Source: Nitrososphaeraceae archaeon
GTDB taxonomy: Archaea > Thermoproteota > Nitrososphaeria > Nitrososphaerales > Nitrososphaeraceae
NCBI GenBank assembly: GCA_025922715.1
Contig: JAICHH010000087.1
Location: 1-7,219, forward strand
Direction: 5' to 3'
DNA: 7,219 nucleotides
The translations under genes were made by a program, and so were the position numbers. Below the pieces are notes generated by a model. The model did not search any database and had not been told where the DNA came from. It saw only the letters and a list, made by a program, of their open reading frames with translations. Shown piece by piece: positions 5,763 through 7,219 of this stretch. Numbering within the stretch: the first letter of the stretch is position 1; each line of letters begins with the position of its first letter.

Positions 5763-5996
5763 ATGAAATGCTTATCCTGTAATGATCATTTTCATCCACA
5801 AATGGGATTTCACTTTTTGGGATTCAACAAAAGACAAAACTCTGTATATGTATATTATCAACTATGTCCATCTTGTAAAGAACCCGTTGTAGGAATATAT
5901 GAATCACAAAAATTAGAACTTATGCCTCCTGTTACTCCAGATGATATAAACAATAAGGTATCAGTATTGAAAAAGAATAAGAATGATAGTATGTAA
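5763..5996 (+). CDS. Small zinc-ribbon protein (DUF4145-like N-terminus)
   Basis: A 77-residue protein with two CxxC pairs, C3-x2-C6 at the very N-terminus and C35-x2-C38, separated by 28 residues that include an H-F-H-P stretch (9-12) and two beta-strands with aromatic residues (YVYYQLCPSC, 29-38). This arrangement, one knuckle at residue 3 and the second after a Y-x-x-C-P-x-C strand followed by a short hydrophobic strand, is that of a small zinc ribbon and recalls the N-terminal part of DUF4145-type proteins. The C-terminal third is proline-containing, then lysine and asparagine-rich, and probably flexible. No catalytic residues are evident; a nucleic-acid or protein-binding role is likely but unproven. 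The start is supported by the TATA box 26 bases upstream. It is a single gene followed by a T8 run that may end its transcript. Confidence 0.8.
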   Translation: MKCLSCNDHFHPQMGFHFLGFNKRQNSVYVYYQLCPSCKEPVVGIYESQKLELMPPVTPDDINNKVSVLKKNKNDSM

Positions 5997-6031
5997 AAAT
6001 ATAATTTTTGCACTTAACTATTAAAATTTAC

Positions 6032-6039
6032 TTTTTTTT
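6032..6039 (+). terminator. Oligo-T terminator after the zinc-ribbon gene
   Basis: A run of eight T residues lies 35 bases after the TAA at 5996, with a shorter T5 run at 6005-6009. Archaeal RNA polymerase terminates at such U-tracts without needing a hairpin. The placement between two plus-strand genes with separate promoters fits. Confidence 0.45.
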
Positions 6040-6100
6040 CACAATATTAATTATAAAAATATTCATATAATTCATTAAATGTGTTACTATACTATAAAAT

Positions 6101-6164
6101 AATCATTCTAAATCGGTAGAATCTAAGGAATGATATGAAATTACTTTATTAATAATCATTTCAT
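6101..6164. repeat. Cluster of inverted repeats upstream of the membrane-anchored gene
   Basis: Two short palindromic pairs follow each other: ATCATTC (6102-6108) with GAATGAT (6128-6134), and ATGAAAT (6135-6141) with ATTTCAT (6158-6164). AATCATT appears twice as a direct repeat (6101-6107 and 6154-6160). They lie between the T8 run and the promoter at 6260. They may be an operator or an RNA structure. Each stem is only 7 base pairs and AT-rich. Confidence 0.3.
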
Positions 6165-6174
6165 TTAGTTAATT

Positions 6175-6195
6175 TTCTTCTTCTTCTTCTTCTTC
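6175..6195. repeat. (TTC)7 trinucleotide repeat
   Basis: Seven uninterrupted TTC units (GAA on the minus strand) form a pure polypyrimidine/polypurine tract in non-coding DNA about 65 bases upstream of the TATA box at 6260. The minus strand would read seven glutamates then a stop, but no start codon lies in that short frame. Confidence 0.85.
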
Positions 6196-6259
6196 TGTTT
6201 GGTATTTATTAACTGTAGTACTAATTTTGTTAGGCACTATCTATTAATGTATAATATAC

Positions 6260-6265
6260 TTTATA
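6260..6265 (+). promoter_or_regulatory. TATA box of the membrane-anchored gene, sets its start
   Basis: TTTATA is centred 26-27 bases before ATG 6289. This places transcription initiation at that ATG and excludes the in-frame TTG at 6199, which lies upstream of the promoter. Confidence 0.55.
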
Positions 6266-6288
6266 GGATAATTAAATTAAATACTATT

Positions 6289-6603
6289 ATGAGTTATGGA
6301 TATGAGATGGATGCTGGAGAAAACCAAGGTATCTCAAACAGACAACTTGCGTTGATATTTGGAATTAGTATAGTAGGAATTTTTATAGTCTTTGCTTTAT
6401 TTATTTTTCCGATACAAAATCTATTCCCTGAAACGATTACCGAACAAGTTACAATAATCAGTAAAAGTGATGGGGAATGTGTTGTTAACAGTCAAGATCA
6501 TCCTAGAGGAATTTCAAACTGTAACTATAATATGGGCGATAAATTGCAGATTACATACAAGTATGGAACTGCTCCAATCGAAACCCACAAGAAAATAAAT
6601 TAA
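6289..6603 (+). CDS. Membrane-anchored protein with extracytoplasmic domain
   Basis: A 104-residue protein from ATG 6289. An in-frame TTG at 6199 would add 30 residues, but those look non-coding and precede the TATA box. Residues 1-18 are polar, with Asp, Glu and Asn. One strong membrane helix covers about 20-41 (LALIFGISIV through FALFIFP). The remaining 60 residues form a small beta-rich domain with TITEQVTIISKSDGECVV, a histidine-proline turn, SNCNYNMGDKLQITYK and a short tail. Cys64 and Cys78 are the only cysteines and could form a disulfide if the domain is outside the cell; few positive charges before the helix make orientation uncertain. Strand order suggests a small barrel-like fold, but I do not recognise a named family. 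It resembles lineage-specific thaumarchaeal membrane proteins of unknown function. Confidence 0.75.
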   Translation: MSYGYEMDAGENQGISNRQLALIFGISIVGIFIVFALFIFPIQNLFPETITEQVTIISKSDGECVVNSQDHPRGISNCNYNMGDKLQITYKYGTAPIETHKKIN

Positions 6604-6639
6604 AATTAGGTATTTTTAATTTTGAAAATGATATCTATC

Positions 6640-6646
6640 TTATAGT
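6640..6646 (+). promoter_or_regulatory. Candidate TATA box for the helical-protein gene
   Basis: CTTATAG is centred near 6643. Initiation 26-27 bases on would fall near 6669 and give a leader of about 25 bases that contains the GAAGG at 6682-6686. This differs from the leaderless pattern of its neighbours. Confidence 0.35.
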
Positions 6647-6681
6647 ATGATTATACGATACCATTAATATGTTAAACAGAT

Positions 6682-6686
6682 GAAGG
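6682..6686 (+). promoter_or_regulatory. Shine-Dalgarno-like site
   Basis: GAAGG lies 7 bases before the ATG at 6694 and could pair partly with the 3' end of 16S rRNA. It is the only gene here with a plausible ribosome binding site at good spacing, and it supports this start. Confidence 0.4.
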
Positions 6687-6693
6687 TTTTATT

Positions 6694-6999
6694 ATGGTAT
6701 TAGAGGATGATGAATTTACCAGAATATTATTAGACAAGTTAATACAAAATGTTACTTCATGTCTACCAATAATAGAAAATTACTCCAAGGTACAACACGA
6801 AAAAATCAAAGAACGTACAGGAGTCAATAATATGCGAGATTTTGTTTTAGGAGCCGTATGGTGTACTGTACTAGAAAAATTTCTCGTCTCCTCATATCTT
6901 TACACAGGAAAAACTATAACCTATGAACAGGGTTTAAAAATAAGTGAATATGTATTGGACCGAATGTCCAAGTTATCACTTGATGAAATGAAAAAATAA
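6694..6999 (+). CDS. Small all-helical protein of unknown function
   Basis: A 101-residue soluble protein predicted to be almost entirely alpha-helical. An acidic N-terminus (VLEDDEF) runs into an amphipathic helix (8-35), followed by a lysine/glutamate-rich stretch (36-42), a central hydrophobic helix (RDFVLGAVWCTVLEKFLVSSYLY, about 48-70), a short TGKTITYEQ turn, and a C-terminal helix ending in lysines. Cys23 and Cys57 are the only cysteines and are far apart, so no metal site is evident. I do not recognise the family. Regular hydrophobic spacing and balanced charge make it a convincing real protein, perhaps a helical-bundle dimer. The ATG at 6694 is preceded by GAAGG and a candidate promoter near 6643. 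It has no operon partner: 90 bases separate it from the gene before, and a pseudogene follows. Confidence 0.75.
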   Translation: MVLEDDEFTRILLDKLIQNVTSCLPIIENYSKVQHEKIKERTGVNNMRDFVLGAVWCTVLEKFLVSSYLYTGKTITYEQGLKISEYVLDRMSKLSLDEMKK

Positions 7000-7017
7000 T
7001 TGTAGAATACACTGATC

Positions 7018-7022
7018 TTTAT
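7018..7022 (+). promoter_or_regulatory. TATA-like box in front of the PPOX pseudogene
   Basis: TTTAT within CTTTATCTAA is centred about 26-27 bases before ATG 7047. The spacing is that of a leaderless promoter, so the broken gene may still be transcribed. The element is degenerate. Confidence 0.4.
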
Positions 7023-7046
7023 CTAATTAATAATTTAATGCAACAA

Positions 7047-7219
7047 ATGACTAAAAATGAAAACCAGAATCTTCTTTTGCAAGGAACTTTTACATATAAA
7101 TTATGAACCATCAATAAGAAGAAAAGTCCGCATATAGTTCCAATATGGTTTATCTTAGATGATGAAGATAATATTTTGTTAACTATGGTGACAAATCAGT
7201 AAAGGCAAAAATATTCAAT
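7047..7219 (+). pseudogene. Broken PPOX / F420-binding split-barrel gene, cut by the window edge
   Basis: From ATG 7047 (ATG 7038 also in frame) the frame reads 19 residues ending GTFTYKL, then TGA at 7104-7106, then TINKKKSPHIVPIWFILDDE and DNILLT. This is the N-terminal half of a pyridoxamine 5'-phosphate oxidase-like protein of the F420-dependent type, whose members read roughly F-[LM]-x-[EQ]-G-T-F-x-G-K-[LI]-A-T-[VI]-N-K-x-G-x-P-H-[VI]-V-P-[VI]-W-F. Further on, the expected T-T-G-[DN]-K-S-V-K-A-K-N-I-Q is found only by changing frame twice: GDKSVKAK is read from 7187 after one base appears lost near 7185, and NIQ after one A appears lost from the run at 7207-7211. Without these shifts, TAA at 7200 ends the frame. 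Intact members are about 130-150 residues and bind flavin or F420. Decay is the best reading; homopolymer indels could be assembly errors, but not the TGA. The 3' end is outside the window. Confidence 0.75.

Noticed and set aside
6199..6288. TTG-started N-terminal extension of the membrane-anchored protein
   Set aside because: It lies upstream of the TATA box at 6260-6265, and the extra 30 residues look like translated non-coding AT-rich DNA.
7104..7106. TGA as a selenocysteine codon in the PPOX-like frame
   Set aside because: The family does not use selenocysteine at this position (usually Ala), no such system is expected in this lineage, and nearby frameshifts indicate decay.

Overview
The window is AT-rich (roughly 30% GC by eye). 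It carries short, mostly single genes whose start codons often lie about 26-27 bases downstream of a TATA-like box with no ribosome binding site, so leaderless archaeal transcription is likely. Protein content points to an ammonia-oxidising thaumarchaeon (Nitrososphaeria), most like the Nitrosocosmicus/Nitrososphaera group: a stand-alone Lrp/AsnC ligand-binding (RAM) protein, a PRC-barrel-like mini-protein, several small orphan zinc or membrane proteins, and a sensor-type domain that normally sits in front of histidine kinases in these organisms. The assignment rests on recognising protein patterns, not on a database search.

Layout. (1) 231-1601, plus: a membrane sensor-like protein with about eight membrane segments and a C-terminal soluble input domain, but no kinase. 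(2) 1602-2118: no intact gene, but an apparent fragment of a pentapeptide-repeat protein at 1750-1836. (3) 2119-2388, minus: a PRC-barrel/DUF2171-like mini-protein. (4) 2593-3275, plus: a 46-codon TTG-started ORF followed 11 bases later by a GNAT acetyltransferase of the TacT/AtaT toxin type. The small ORF resembles the toxin-neutralising tail of DUF1778 antitoxins, so this may be an archaeal acetyltransferase toxin-antitoxin module with a minimal or broken antitoxin. (5) 3651-4400, minus: a complete SDR oxidoreductase of clearly higher GC, isolated between two long gene-poor stretches, probably acquired from a bacterium. (6) 5041-6999, plus: five small genes (a 45-residue zinc finger, a RAM protein, a zinc-ribbon protein, a membrane-anchored protein with two extracytoplasmic cysteines, and an all-helical protein), each apparently with its own promoter. 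(7) 7047 to the right edge: a decaying pyridoxamine-phosphate-oxidase-like (PPOX/F420-binding split-barrel) gene with an in-frame TGA and two apparent single-base deletions.

The genes do not form one pathway. The region reads as an accessory, slowly eroding part of the chromosome: small lineage-specific genes, a transferred dehydrogenase, and at least two gene remnants. The most interesting items are the GNAT pair, the kinase-less sensor, and the PPOX pseudogene with its seemingly preserved promoter. No tRNA, rRNA, CRISPR array, transposase or integrase was seen.
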